NCBI GenBank assembly: GCA_009760855.2 | Contig: WPIO01000007.1 | Coordinates: forward strand, 4,552,001 to 4,616,000 | Direction of reading: 5' to 3' | DNA: 64,000 nt | DNA from: Cristatella mucedo | Lineage: Eukaryota > Bryozoa > Phylactolaemata > Cristatellidae | Part shown: positions 1-19,625 of the stretch, piece after piece | Layout: the number at the start of each line of letters is the position of its first letter | Position numbering within the stretch: position 1 is the first letter of the stretch | The notes under the pieces: model-generated | Database searches by the model: none | The model's input: the letters and a program-made list of their open reading frames with translations, nothing else | Told to the model about the DNA's origin: nothing | Translations under genes and position numbers: made by a program

Positions 1-367
1 CAGATTCTTGACATGTGCCACTCACAGTGTCTATAGCTGCAAGTAAAATTTACGCGTGCATCGGGTCGCTTCTACCAAGGGACGCAAGCGTCTTATTTAT
101 GGCGAGAGTTTGGCGAGAGTTTTAGCGCGTGAACTGAAGTCTTCATTGAGCCGCTCCGATCGCCACCCATTCTTCCGGCTATGCTTTGCATCGCCGTCGA
201 ATAGAAATCAGACACTGAAAGAAACTCGTCGCCCGGAAATAGCTCTTCAGCGGTGATTCCTTCTCTTTATTCGTATCGTTACATCGTGCAACATGGCTGA
301 GTCGTGCACAGCTAAGTCTTAGCGGTGCACTTACGCAGCAAGCGGAGTGCAGATTTAATCCGGGACC

Positions 368-417
368 AGTGAGCAGCGGTAGCAGAGTGGTGAGCAGCGG
401 TAGCAGAGTGGTGAGCA
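368..417 (+). repeat. 21-bp tandem repeat, about 2.4 copies
   Basis: The unit gagcagcggtagcagagtgg plus one t is repeated twice exactly and then partly. It lies just downstream (minus sense) of the last visible LamG exon, in presumed intron. Confidence 0.8.
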
Positions 418-513
418 GCAGCTTGAAGCGTCGCAATGGCATCCGGCAGTCCCGCACTTTTGGCGGTACAGCGTCACTTGGTGCGCCTCGATTAGAAAGC
501 GACTCTCACTCAC

Positions 514-8153
<7,640 letters not shown>

Positions 8154-8469
8154 CTGGAACGCGCGACAGCAGCGAGACAGCGGTCAGGCGGGCGCTGGCA
8201 GGACCGCGAGAGCGAGGCCGTTCACTTACGTCAGCCGATTGCAGATCTGCGAACACGAACGAAGCTCTCGATTAGTAGCAACGAGCGGCGGCGAACGTGC
8301 AGCAATAGCGCCGGCAGCCCAAGCACAGAAAAGGAGAGGAAAAACGGAGCTGGGAGGACGGGTGGGCGGGCGGGCGGCCGGAGGAAGGAATGGCAATCAC
8401 ACGAACGCAAACGCCCAAGCACTCCAGTCTCGATGTTCAGCACGCTCACATATACGGCGCACATCGCAC

Positions 8470-8500
8470 AGGCGCACTCTCTCTCTCTCTCTCTCTCGCG
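8470..8500. repeat. Short (CT)n run
   Basis: CT dinucleotide run in GC-rich DNA upstream of the first visible LamG exon. Confidence 0.85.
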
Positions 8501-9101
8501 CCTGTCTCGAGCGCGACGTCAATGAAGGTCCCACCGCGCGGACTGGCGCGAGATGCGCCAGCTCATAAATTATTAGTCGCGGCGATGGACGAGCGCACAA
8601 TGGTGCGCCGCCGCTTTTGTGGTCCTCGCAACGCGAACAACAGCGGCCGCTCGCTGCGCGCTCGCCTGCGCCGACTGGACGCGCGAGCGCAGGCGCGCTT
8701 GCGACGGAGGCGAGAGGCCGATCGATGGCAGCCAGAGCAGACGCGAGCTCCCTCCTCCTCCCTCCAAAGCAGCGCTGCGCGCGCGCTCTCAACGAGCGAG
8801 CGCCACCGCCAGCCCCCAAAGCTGAACTGTGCATGAGCATGAGGAGTTCCTGTCCTGAGCGCGAAACATGTTCGCTGTTCCCCAATCAGAGGCGGCAGAG
8901 GCGCCAGCGGCAAACTCGTAAAATTCAGCTGCCGCCAACGCAGCTGGCGCCGAACGAGCTGGGAAACTGAGCGCCCGCGTCTCTCGGTAGCCCCTCTTAA
9001 GTGTGCACACTGGCCGTAACTTCTTAAGCGATGCAACGCACGAACCTACCGTCGATCGAACTCGCAGCGTAACTAGCGAGCGGTAGGGCGAGACCGTGGA
9101 C

Positions 9102-9102
<1 letters not shown>

Positions 9103-9164
<62 letters not shown>

Positions 9165-9249
9165 GCTCTCTCTCTCTCGCTCGCTCGCACTCGCTATCTC
9201 TCTCGCTCTCACCATCTCTCTCCCGCTTTCTCTCTCTCTCTCTCTCCCG

Positions 9250-9299
<50 letters not shown>
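9103..9299. repeat. (CT)n microsatellite cluster
   Basis: Two long CT runs (about 9103-9178 and 9226-9299) joined by imperfect CTCGCT-type units. Confidence 0.95.
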
Positions 9300-9301
<2 letters not shown>

Positions 9302-9716
9302 GCTCGATCTCCACAGCTTTGCAAAACTCGGTGTTGAGTCGCAATGCAGAGCACGATCGATGCGCTGGCGAGCGTCGGAGCGCGGCATCGGAAGAGGCGC
9401 AGCGTTAGGCCGCCCGCGTTTGAGCGCTTGCGAGGAATTCTCGCGAGCGACGACCTGACGGCCGAGCGAGGCCGCTCTAGAAGCCGCTCGCTTCTGCCAC
9501 GGACAGGGCCGACGCTGCTGAGAGCGGCGGACCGAGCCGGAAGCAAAGCTTTCGAGCGGACGAGCGGAACTTGCGGAACAGCCTGTCCTCGGCCACAGCA
9601 GCCCATCGCTACTTCGCTTCTTCGAGGCGCCTTCCCGTGGGCCTTCCCGTCGTGCAGCGTTGCTCTCGCTCCACGGAAGGCGGCTTCCGGCGCTTGAGTG
9701 CAGCGAGCTGTAGAGA

Positions 9717-9765
9717 GCCTGGATAGAGATTAGGTTCTCTTAGGGCGCTAAACAAACGAGACACA
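9717..9765 (+). repeat. Solo LINE A/SINE1 hairpin tail remnant
   Basis: GCCTGGATAGAGATTAGGTT followed by CTCTTAGGGCGCTAAACAAA matches the shared 3' hairpin tail of LINE A and SINE1. Nothing else of either element is recognisable. Confidence 0.6.
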
Positions 9766-10053
9766 CGTTATCATTACTACTATTATTTCTCCTGGGCCTG
9801 GTGCCGCGACGGTTGTAGTTGGCCGCGAAAACTCTCCGAGCTTGCTCGACAAGCTTGCAGATAACTCACCCTCACATAATTGTTTTTTAAACGACACTTC
9901 TTTATTTCTAAATTCATCTTACTGAAAGATAAGAAAGTTGCCTTCATTATTCGGCATGGTGGGTCGGTTCGATTCCACTCGCGAGGCAGGAAGAGGAACT
10001 GCGAGCGGAGGCAGGAAGTTGAGCACGGCACATTTACACTAGTACTACTGCGG

Positions 10054-10420
10054 GCGTGCTGTCGCCATCACGTGGTTCCAACCCCTGCTGATGTTCCGTC
10101 CTCCCCAACGGGCTCGCTCCTTGCCCGCACGTGACCTATCTTTGCCGCGCAAGAGACTTCTTGCCTGTGCGTCGACCTGTACGGACGCTAGGTCTCTCTC
10201 TCGCGCGCGTAGTTTATCACCGCGTGCTCCGGAGCAGCACACACGACGTCTTCGACTACCAGTATGTACGCCCGCGTATTTCATTTGCTTCGCTAGCGTA
10301 GGATACAGCCGTCGCATTTACTACCGCGCGTTTGTGGGGGCATCGTCATTCGTCGTTATTCTTCGTCACGACGCTGCCGCGCGCGAGCTCCTCCAAAGTG
10401 GTGAAGTCCTGACCGTTGAC
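10054..10420 (+). repeat. Repeat family C, copy 1 (contiguous)
   Basis: This segment matches two separated segments. Its first part (10054-10192: CCATCACGTGGTTCCA, GCACGTGACCTATC, ACTTCTTGCCTGTG) matches 10945-11084. Its second part (10225-10420: GTGCTCCGGAGCAGCACACA, TTCGTCACGACGCTGCC) matches 14095-14280. It is a GC-rich dispersed repeat of unknown class; no coding similarity was recognised. Confidence 0.65.
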
Positions 10421-10726
10421 TCAACAACGTAGCCTTACTGGACCGAAAACAACTCGACGTGAATACGCAACTCGGCAACCGACCACCAACGACTGTACTC
10501 TAGCACGCAACTCGGCGACGAACAAACCACGACCAAATGCACGCTACGCTCATCGCGACTAAACGGACACTACGCTGCCGCAAAGGCACTGCGGGCCACA
10601 CTGCCCACGCTAAGGCGCTGCCGCCCGCGCTGCTGCCGACAAAGCGCAGCCGGCCTTTAGGCCCCAAACAACGCCTTAATATCGCCCGGCTGTAAACAAG
10701 CTTCAATACATAATTATATAAAATAT

Positions 10727-10864
10727 AATTCATGTATATAGCGCCGAAAGAGAACTTAATCTCTATTCAGGCGCTTCAATTATGCCTCAGGGCTCGAGCC
10801 CACGACCTCAGTCAGACCTCAGCCGGGGCGAGCACCTTAACCGCTGGATCAACCCAGCTCGGCA
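10727..10864 (-). repeat. SINE1 copy (tRNA-derived)
   Basis: In minus sense: an A-box region (GCTGGGTTGATCCAGCGGTT), B box GTGGGCTCGAGCCC, then AAGCGCCTGAATAGAGATTA and GTTCTCTTTCGGCGCTATA. Head and tail match the copies at 31.5, 37.8 and 57.8 kb. Confidence 0.85.
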
Positions 10865-10944
10865 ATAGCGCTTGACGTGCTCGTCCGCGCCTACTTCATA
10901 GTGTTCGTTCGTCGCACCACTTCGCGTAACGTCACTTGGGCCTT

Positions 10945-11084
10945 TGTGGGTGTCGTCACCATCACGTGGTCCCCCCATCGACGTTCCGCCAGCCCGATGG
11001 GCGTGCTCCGTGCCGGCACGTGACCTATCCTCGCCGCTAAATTCACTTCTTGCCTGTGAGTCGGTCTGTACGCACGCTAAACAC
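10945..11084 (+). repeat. Repeat family C, copy 2, left part
   Basis: Matches 10054-10192 (CACCATCACGTGGTCC, GCACGTGACCTATCCTCGCC, ACTTCTTGCCTGTGAGTCGG). It stops at a LINE A 3' tail; its continuation reappears at 14095. Confidence 0.65.
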
Positions 11085-11088
11085 TCTT

Positions 11089-12043
11089 AATAATAATATA
11101 TAATAATAATAGTGGTGATAATAATAATGCATTTGATATTACACCCTAAGAGAACTCAACTCACTTTACCAGCACGAATAAGCACGTTAAGGACGAATCA
11201 CGTGGACCCACTACACTCATCACATGGACCCACATGCTGTGATAAATAGATGCGCTTATGGTTTCTTTTCAAATGTGGTCAAGTCGGGGAATGTCGTGAC
11301 GAAAGTCGGAAGTGAGTTCCACGTTTTGGGGGCAAACGATCTAAAGGCACGACCTCCAAAGGATTAGAAGTTCGTAGAGGTATAGGTAAACGGTTAGATA
11401 CGTAAAAGCCAGTGGTACTGTGCTAAGCCTGGTTTGGGAGTAGATCTGAAAGGTGGGCACGAGCCAAAGAATAAAGAAACCTAGCAGTGAGTAACAGAAC
11501 CTTGACGTTGATACGTTGCTTGACTGGGAGCCAGTGCAGGTCGGCGAGAAGTGGTTTGATGTGGCAACTGCGATGCTCACGACAGACAAGCCTGACTGCT
11601 GAGTTTTGCACACACTGTAAGCGCCTGATAAAACAGGCCGGTAGACCATTAAGCAGTGAGGTACAGAAGTCGAAACGGGATGTGGCAAATGCATGGACCA
11701 ATTAAGATGTGGTATCCCTGTCTAAACAAGGCAAAATTTCAGCAATATCATGTAGCTGAAAGTAGAAAGATTCGACTCTGGAGCTGACGTGACCGTCTAA
11801 TGAAAGGTCAATTTGAAATAGGATACCTAGACTTCGTGCAGATTCAACAGGAGAAATGATGGCACAGCCGATTTAGAACTTTAGGTTTTCCCATATCTGA
11901 ATGACACCTGGTTTGCCCATAACTTATAAGTTGGTTGTATCATCATTCAATTTAATAAAGTTTGCTGCCATTCATATGCAGATGTCATCAATACATAAAG
12001 CAAAGAAGTTGAGAGAATTCGACTCTGGAGGGCTGGGAGGGAT
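11089..12043 (-). mobile_element. LINE family A, truncated copy in nested stack
   Basis: The 3' tail is at 11089-11160 ((TAA)n, degraded hairpin). Reverse-transcriptase C-terminal fragments lie at 11423-11701 ([48 protein letters not shown]). Upstream (minus) sequence runs to about 12043, where it is cut by the tail of the next LINE A copy. Confidence 0.82.
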
Positions 12044-14095
12044 ATTAATAATAATCATACACTTGATAAAGCGAAATCAGAGAACTCAGTCTCTTTCAAG
12101 GCGCTTTACATTTGCTGCGAAAAAAACACGATCAAGTGGTGAGTGGTATCACGCTTGACAAACACCATGAACAACATGGTTAAGGATGACATAAACAGGG
12201 TCAGCATGCAAGCGTTGTTAGTGGCAGCATGCAACAGTGTCAGCACGCAGAAGCACATAAAGAACGAATCACAGGTACCCACGAAATGCTGTCATAAATA
12301 GGTGCGTTTTTAATTTCTTTTTAAATGTGGTCAAGTCAGATTATGTCGTGACGCAAGTTGGGAGTTAGTTCCAGGCTTTGGGAGCATACGAACTACATGC
12401 ATGGTCTCCAAAGGATTTGAGGTTTGTACGAGGTATTGGTAAACTGTTGAACGACATCTACTCTCCTGATGCCGACTATGGCACATCTTTTTCAGCGGTC
12501 CTGAACTGCTACTTCTATGCTGCTCACTACCTCAACTGCTCTCCTAACTCTGCTATGCTTCCCACTTTCTCTTTGTTGCGTGAGACGAAGTCTGTTGGCT
12601 ACCGAATGCGTACCGAAAGCCGCTGAGGCTGTGAGTGCGCTATACAAAACTCTCCTGCGTAACACCCACATGGTCTTTATGACTTTGTGGAGTTACTGAC
12701 TGAGATACATTACATTACATTACAAATTCCAAAAAGCGCGTGGTACGATGCTTGGCGTGGTGGGGGAGTAGATCTGACAGATAGGCTGGAGCCAAAGAAT
12801 GAAGTGACCTAAAAGTGAGCGACAAAACCTTGAAGTCGATCCGTAGCTTGACTGGTAGCCAGTGCAGGTCGGCGAGAAGTGGTGTGATATGGCAGCTGCG
12901 ACACTCACGACAGACAAGCCTAACTGCAGGGCTTTGCACTAGCTCTAAGCGCCTGGTTGAACATGCTGGTAGACCAGCAAACAATGAGTTACAGAAGTCA
13001 AGACGTGATGTCACAAATGCATAGACCAACTGAGACGTGGTATCCTGCCTTAATATGTCCGAGTTTTAGCGATGTTATGTAGCTGAAAGTAGGCAGACTT
13101 GACTGTTGAGCTGAGAGGGTCATCTAATGAAAGGTAGCTTTGGATTATGACACCTAGATGTCGTGCAGAGTCAACAGGAGATATGCTGGCAGAGCCGATT
13201 GTGAGTGTTAGCCTTTCCAATTTCTGAATCACACTGGGTTGGCCCATAACTAATAAGTTAGTTTCATCCTCATCTAGTTTAAAACATATTGCTGCCGTCC
13301 ATGTGCGTATGTCATCAATACATGCAGCAAATGAGTTGGGAGAATTCGAAGTGCTCGAAGGCTGTGAGGGACCAAAGCAAAAGTACAACTGAGTGTCATC
13401 TCAATAAAAGTGAAAACCTAGATTGTGCTTGGCAATCACATCAGCAGGAGGGAAAGTATAAGCCGTGAAAAGAACTGGACCAAGCAAGGAGCCCTGAGGT
13501 ACTCCATATTGCATAGGTACCTCAGATGACCTTGGCCCATTCCCATCAATACTCTGGAGTCTCCCACTGTGGTAAGATCTAGACCATTGCAGAACAGGGC
13601 CACTAATGCCCTGGCGAGAGGAGAGGCGCTAGTGAAGGACTTGGCGATCAATACCATCAAAAGCTGCCAACAGATCGAGCAAAACAAGCTGAGATACTCT
13701 ACCCATGGCTGCATTCCTAAATAGGTCGGTGTACAGCCGAACCAATGCTGACTCTGTGGAGTGATTAGCTCTAAAATCAGATTGGAAGTTACTAACGAGG
13801 TTGGAAGCTTCAATATATGTGTTACGCTGGTCTGCTACGACTCGTTCCAGTGTGTCTTTGATAGGAGCGGTAGAAGGGAGACTAGGCGGAAGTTGTTCAA
13901 TTTCTCGTGGTCTATTGTTGCTTTTTCGACTATTGGCCTAACTACAGCCTCATTAAAAGGTACTGAGACATAGCTTGAAGCTAATGACATATTTTCGATG
14001 CTAGTTGTGCATGACAGCAGCAGATCTATGCATGCTAAAAGCAGAACAGTGGGAAAAGGGTCCAGAGGACAAGTTGTCTTCAGCATCCTCCTGTC
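12044..14095 (-). pseudogene. LINE family A, longest copy, RT pseudogene
   Basis: The 3' tail starts at 12044 and a LINE B fragment interrupts at 12448-12723. RT segments in minus order: 14122-13835 (CPLDPFPTVLLLACIDLLL, NEAVVRPIVEKATIDHEKL, RLVSLLPLLSK; the RT N-terminus), a frameshifted 13813-13436, 13388-13050 and 13029-12715. The catalytic box reads Y-stop-D-D (TAT TGA GAT GAC) at about 13403-13414, so it is dead. Frameshifts and stops elsewhere confirm decay. The 5' end is truncated at about 14095, where family C sequence resumes. Confidence 0.85.
12448..12723 (+). mobile_element. LINE family B 3' fragment inserted in LINE A
   Basis: It runs from AACGACATCTACTCTCCTGA through CTGCTACTTCTATGCTGCTC to the family B tail GTGGAGTTACTGACTGAGAT and (ACATT)n. 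LINE A sequence is continuous on either side (AAACTGTTG before, AAATTCCAAAAAGCG after), compared with the intact copy at 7176-7230. It closely matches 63091-63352. Confidence 0.85.
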
Positions 14096-14280
14096 TTGTC
14101 GCCACGTGCTCCGTAGCAACACACAAGATGGCTTCGACCATTAGCATGTACGGCCGAGCAGTTTATCTGCTTCTTCAGCGTACAATACAGCCATCGTCAT
14201 TTCTACCGTGAGTGTTTGGGGGCGTTGCCACTTGTCGTGTTTATTCGTCACGTAGCTGCCTCGCGAGATTCCCTACACCA
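14095..14280 (+). repeat. Repeat family C, copy 2, right part
   Basis: Matches 10225-10420 (CACGTGCTCCGTAGCAACAC, TTCGACCATTAGCATGTACG, TTCGTCACGTAGCTGCC). Together with 10945-11084 it makes one family C copy split by about 3 kb of LINEs. Confidence 0.62.
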
Positions 14281-16524
14281 TAATGCCCGCGATCATAGAT
14301 GGCGATTTTGACAGCTGAACCTGGATTACGAACAATGAGCTGGCTGCTGAATCAAAACCGAGCGCTTATGAATTGATAAACCAAGGCTTATGAACAGCGT
14401 GATTTATAATTGTGTACGAAAGAGATTACTGTCGGACTTATGGCCTGCATGCACGGGTGCACGGACTTGACCACAGCCGCTCTCTTGAAGCAATGACCTG
14501 CCAGTCGATGAGTCATAGCGCTGAGCGTGAGCTGCTGCAAGCCTGCCTGCGAGTCGGCTGGAAGTCACTTGTCGTATTAGCTATAAGATACAGGCTATTT
14601 GTCGTGTTGTGTTTTTTCTACTGTGGCGTTGTTGTAAGCTCTGCGTGGTGCAGTATATTGAGCGCTCTTGTTGTCCTCAGCGTAATGCGAGCTTCAGACC
14701 TCTGCTCAGTGCACTCGTTGTGCCGCGATCCGAACTTTTGCGGGTCGTGCGGTCATAGCAGTACCGTGGAAGCCGGTGCTTCATGTTTGATTCTTAAAAG
14801 TTACTCGAAGCCTTTAAGAGTGGTTTGGAAAAGAGAAGTTGATCGATTTGGTACATTTTCTTATTGAACCGGCGGCGTGCAGCGTCTACCAGAATGCGAC
14901 CGATATTCATCCTCCGTGGTTCCTGATTTATAATGGCTAGGAACCTGTTGTTCGATGAACTACGACTAGGTAGGATACGAGCCAACTCGTAAAAAAGGCA
15001 TGTAGTAGGTGCCTTAGCAGTTGAGCTCACCAATGGTCTTGGCCACTGAGCGGTGCAAGAGTCTGTGAAAGTCATGGCCAGTGTTAGACGGCTGTAACTC
15101 TCCGTCACTATTAAATTTACCTTTCTACGCTATATGCGTGGACTTGTTATGATGCGAGCGCGCACTTCGCTGCTGCCGAGTTCCGCTACTGTTGGTGAAC
15201 CTGCATGGATTGTTGCTGCACTAGCGAACCGATTTAAAGGTGTAGGGCTGTACCGGTACTCGTTTCGCTACGAGACCTTCGCACCGCTACGAGCGCTGTG
15301 CTTTCTGCCCTGTTCGTAGTGCTCCATTCGTACGTAGATGCCACTTTTCATTGTTTGCAGCAGTGTGCCGGTGCAATCACAGCTCTCGGGAGCCAACAGT
15401 TGCCGTCAGTGATTTTCGCTAATAAGCGCGTAGATTCTTAGCTGTCAAGCTGTTTGAGCAGTGGCGAAATCGATATTGTGCCCATTTCGAGATGCTCGAA
15501 TGCCTCGGTCCAGCAGTGTAGGCAGCTTTTCAGCTGTCTCTGTTCGGTGGCGTAGTGTCAGTAGCGCTCGTCACGTGAGGTGCTCCTACTATTGATTCGA
15601 TGGCAGCCACGAACTTTGTTCGCCCTGAGCAGTGGATTTTACTCAACAGCTAGCCTATTTCGGTGACAGTTATCACTCTCCAGAAAAGCCGCAACACTTA
15701 GGCTGATAGCACCACCTTTTAGGTAGCCAGCTAAACCGGGAAGTCTCTTATATTATCGACACTAATAACGAATTAGATGGGTGCGCTGGAAGAGAGTACA
15801 TATTAGTCGAGTTATGAGCTTGCAAGGTGTATACCCAGGTGGATGATACCGGTTTAGCAAAAACAGGAGCACAATAAAAGAATTTCAATAATTGCTAAAA
15901 GAGGAGCAATACATTCGTGAGTTGTGTTGAGAATTGAATTAAGGCACGTTGGACCAAGCCCTACATGGCAAGCAAAGGATACAAAAGTGGTTTCCTTGAA
16001 GATATCGTAGGAATTATTTTGACGCGTCAAATCGCCCAGTAGTTGCTGCTGTCCGTCCTCGCGATGTCGACCATTTGTGTCTGACATATCCACACAAATA
16101 CACCTCGAGGCTGCTAATCACTGCATGAACCACATAATCATCGTCTGATCATGCTTCTCTTGCAGAAAATGTAAAGTGCGTAGAAATAGAACAAGTTCTC
16201 TAAGGAGGCTAAGCAAATGTATTTTTATTATTATCAATGTTGCTGTTGCTGCTTGAAGTCAGCCGCTGATAGCAGGTAATTAATTTTCGACGGTAGCTCC
16301 CAGCCTCTCCCTAGCTTTTGTCCCAACCAGTAATTTAGGAAAGAATTAGTAAAGAAAAGAATCTTTCAACGAGAATGTCTACAGCCTTAATAAGTACGTG
16401 CATGACGTACCTAGATGCAGTAGTCATACAGTCGTCAGCAGGAGGAAAGACATCGTTGCCCAAGAATTGTGGAAGTGGGTTCCACAGTCTAGGACCTCCT
16501 CAAGAATGCAGTCTTAGGTTAAGT
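14281..16524. other. Intergenic, nothing recognised
   Basis: No open frame here resembles a known protein, and I recognised no LINE, SINE or tRNA-like sequence. Frames of up to about 150 codons are present but unremarkable. Confidence 0.4.
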
Positions 16525-17881
16525 CTCTCTGCTTGCTTGTTCTATTCATCTTTCAGCAGCGTTTGATACTATTAATCATCAAGTCTTTCTCTGCTGATTC
16601 TCATGTTACCCGGGCGTCGCCGGCACTGCACTAGTCTAGGTCATACTTCAGTAGGAGATTCCAGAGTAGTGATGAAACGGGAAAAGATCACCCAACGAAC
16701 CACTTAAGTACGGGGTACCTCAGGGCTCTATGCTTGGTTCGCTTCTTTTCACAATTTATAATTACCCTCTTGCAGATGTGATCATTGCCGAGCACAATCT
16801 AGGCTTTCCACTTCTGTGCCGACGACACAGCTACACACATGCATTGATCCCTCCCGGACCTCCAGCACGTCGAATTCCCTCAACTTTCTTGCTCCATGTA
16901 TTGCTGACATCTCCACATGGATGGCAGCAAACTTTCTCAAATTGAATGATGATTAAACCAACTTATTACTAAAAGGATAACCAAGTGTGACCCCATTTTT
17001 GAAACTTGACACTCGGAATCGGCTCGGCCAGCATCCCTCCTGTTGTATCTGCTCAAAATCTAGTTCTTCTATTCCCAAGTGATCTATCACTAGACGATCA
17101 CATTAGCTCCACGGTCAAGATTGTCTACTCTCACTTGCGTACATCGAAGAAATTCGGACCTGCTTACGGGTATACTACATTCAAATTGGCCAATCCATTT
17201 GTAAAATCCTGTCTCGACTTCTGTAATAACGAAATAATAATATGTAATAACGAACTGTAATAACCTCATTACTTGCTGGTCTACCCGCCCGTGTAATCTG
17301 GTGCTAACAGTTAGTGCCCAACTCTGCAGCTATGCTTGTGTCGCGAGCCTGGAAGTTGCCACATCACACCACTTCTAGCCGACCTGAACTGGCACCCAAT
17401 AAAGTAGGGAATCGACTACCATATTCTGTCAATCAATATTAAGTACCTTATTTCCCTGGTTTCAGCCTACCTACAAGAACAACTCTTAAACCAGCCTAGT
17501 CGTCGTACTACCTACGGCTGTTGTGACTCAAATCGCTTGACTGTGATTCAAACCCTTTAGAGACCGTGCTTTCAGTTCGTATGCTTACAAAGCTAAGAAC
17601 TCACTCCCAACTGATGTCACGACACCTCCAGAATTTGCATTAAAAAAAGCTAAATTTAGTGAGTCTTTGTCATTTGTGTGCATATGCGTGCTGACACTGT
17701 GTGTTACTACTAACCATATTTACATGATGACAGCGTGCATTTTACCTTTAACCATGTTTTTTTTTTACAAAGTGCATATTGCCACTAACCATTTGATCCT
17801 ACTTCTTTTACGGCATATGTAAACTGCCTAGAAAGATATAAGTTCTCTGAGGGCACGATACAAATTTATTATTATTATTAT
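16525..17881 (+). pseudogene. LINE family A, degenerate plus-strand copy
   Basis: Decayed RT: FQQRLILLIINH-like remnant of the SAAFDTIDH motif near 16550-16580, LFTIYNYPLADVI at 16740-16785, IGSASIPPVVSAQNL and DLSLDDHISSTVK near 17020-17120, then C-terminal remnants to about 17550. The 3' UTR has the family sequence (CTAACCATATTTACATGATG) and ends with TTCTCTGAGGGCACGATACA and (ATT)n at 17881. The YADD region is lost. Confidence 0.78.
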
Positions 17882-17894
17882 CAGGACCTGCCAA

Positions 17895-18140
17895 GCAACA
17901 GCTTTCGTTCGGTCTTAAAGCAAAGAAATGGAACAGCTCATTTTTCTCTGAAGAGGACCCGAGGGCACAACGAGGCTGAAGCTAGTGCAGCAGTTCAGCT
18001 AGATGTTAACTACCCGATCCGTGGCGGGTCTTGTGGGTCAAAATAAGAACTAGCTCTGTATCAGCTGATGAACCTAGAGCCATCCAGCTCGTTGAGCAAA
18101 GGAGACACGTGGCTAATACTCAGGGATTGCATCTGAGTTA
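17895..18140 (-). repeat. LINE family B RT C-terminal fragment
   Basis: Matches 22370-22600 (TTTAAGCGGAAGAATGGGAC-type sequence, GGTGCAGCAGTTCCGCTAGA, CAGCTCGTTGAGCAAAGGAG). In minus sense it encodes the KVLMLTHKTRHGLA region in decayed form. Confidence 0.6.
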
Positions 18141-18297
18141 TCTGGTCACGCTGAGCGAACGAAACGAGAAGAATCTTAAGGCAATCGGCGTGCAGCATCT
18201 TTCATCTTCCTTTACCCGTCCGATCTGTCTAACACCGGCATTCGGCTTTTATGCATCAAACCTATCTTCTGACGCAGTTTGGCTTGAACGTAATGTA

Positions 18298-18556
18298 AAG
18301 TAACTCCGTCTGTAACTCCACAAAGTCATGAAGACCATGTGATTGTTACACAGGAGAGTTTTGTATAGCCCACTCACAGCCTAAGCGGCTTTCGTTACGC
18401 ATTCGGTACCCAACAGACTTCATCTCACAAAACAAAGAGAAAGTGGGAAGCATAGCAGAGTCAGGAGAGCAGTTGAGGTAGTGAGTAGCATGGAAGTAGC
18501 AGCTCAGAACCGCTGAAAAGGACGAGCCATAATCGGCAGTAGTAGAGTAACGTCCT
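18298..18556 (-). mobile_element. LINE family B 3' end
   Basis: In plus orientation it begins CTCCGTCTGTAACTCCACAA, includes CAGGAGAGTTTTGTATAGCC and ends near GGCAGTAGTAGAGTAACG. It is the reverse complement of the 12448-12723 type and nearly the same length as the copy at 42949. Confidence 0.8.
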
Positions 18557-18569
18557 TCATCATGCCCAT

Positions 18570-18790
18570 CTCCTGGGCCAATAAGGCCGAGTTATTCCAT
18601 TGTCGGCGCCGTTTTATATAATGACGTAGTTACGGCTGAGATGAAATGCTTTGGGGTCGTGGGTTCAACTCCAGGGATCTTCTAGACATATCTTTCTTCC
18701 TCTCTCAGGCTAAGACATCCCTCAAAGGAGAGTCATAGAGCTACATATATAAATACAACTGATAGCTCAGCCGCGTGCACATTATTTTTA
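18570..18790 (+). repeat. Possible degenerate tRNA-like SINE
   Basis: It contains a B-box-like GGGGTCGTGGGTTCAACTCC and ends with GAGCTACATATATAAATACA, loosely like SINE2. The A box is poor. Weak call. Confidence 0.3.
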
Positions 18791-19526
18791 ATTTGCCAGC
18801 GTCTCTGTAAAGGCAAATAAAGGATAGCTCAGCTGGCCATAGTCGCCCTTGTGCTATCTGTATGAAAATTTTCGTGAGGGGCACCTCAAATGTAGGGGCC
18901 ACCCAACCACATGTCAGCTCCCAACTTAAAAGCGATTAGATGAGCCCGATATGGTGGACTGCACAGTAAGGCAGGGGGGCATTTGGCTCGCCAGGATCAA
19001 CTCTGTTTGCCTACCGAATATCAACTCAGATGGTTGAGCCATTACATAAGCTTAGCAAAAACTGGCATACGTAGGCACATCGCTTGCGACGAGAGTTCAT
19101 ATCAGCCTGCTCTAGGCAGCTCAAGAACCACAGCTTATGCGGCTGAAACTCTACTCCAGGCTTGTGCAAATCAATGCTCAGTTTAAAATCTTAAAAGCCA
19201 AACGATCTATAACAGAGATAATAACAATAAAAACTTGTATAGCATCCCAAAAAGCTAAATCTCACTAGGCTCTTTGGATATGCTGAGGTGTCGCTTGACT
19301 TATAAAGTAACTAGTGGTTAAGCATGTACCACAGATTCATTTTGTAGCACAGCTACCTAGTGCTCACAATGAACTATACCCACTGAGCCTTTCGGCTATG
19401 CTTTCATGGCCTGCCCAAGTCCACTGCACTGGCATGAATGATGCAGGATCACACTGGGGTTCGAGCAAATGCAAGACACTATCAAATGGGGATGCTTCCT
19501 TTCCTGAATGTGGAAGGTGCCTATAA

Positions 19527-19625
19527 ATGAGATTATAATACATCTGTATAGCATCCTCAGAAAACTTAATCTCTTTCTAGGCCCTTTACATATGCTGCAA
19601 AGGAAGCATGATCGAATGCAACTGC
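19527..19625 (-). repeat. LINE A 3' UTR fragment
   Basis: TATAGCATCCTCAGAAAACT, TAATCTCTTTCTAGGCCCTT and ACATATGCTGCAAAGGAAGC match the 3' terminal segment of LINE A in minus orientation. No RT sequence is attached. Confidence 0.7.

Larger units (their letters stand above)
8160..9700. other. GC-rich region upstream of visible LamG exons
   Basis: CpG-rich DNA with long chance frames on both strands, interrupted by CT tracts. It may hold the missing first exon or promoter of the LamG gene, but I could not identify a start codon with a phase-1 donor that fits the first visible exon. Confidence 0.35.

Noticed and set aside
8229-8245. A 17-nt micro-exon candidate (minus) with a good acceptor (TTCGCAG) and donor (GAC|GTAAGT) upstream of the first LamG exon
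   Set aside because: In the only phase that would join the next exon, it reads into an in-frame TGA. The other phases break the LamG frame. The splice-like sites may be chance or noncoding.
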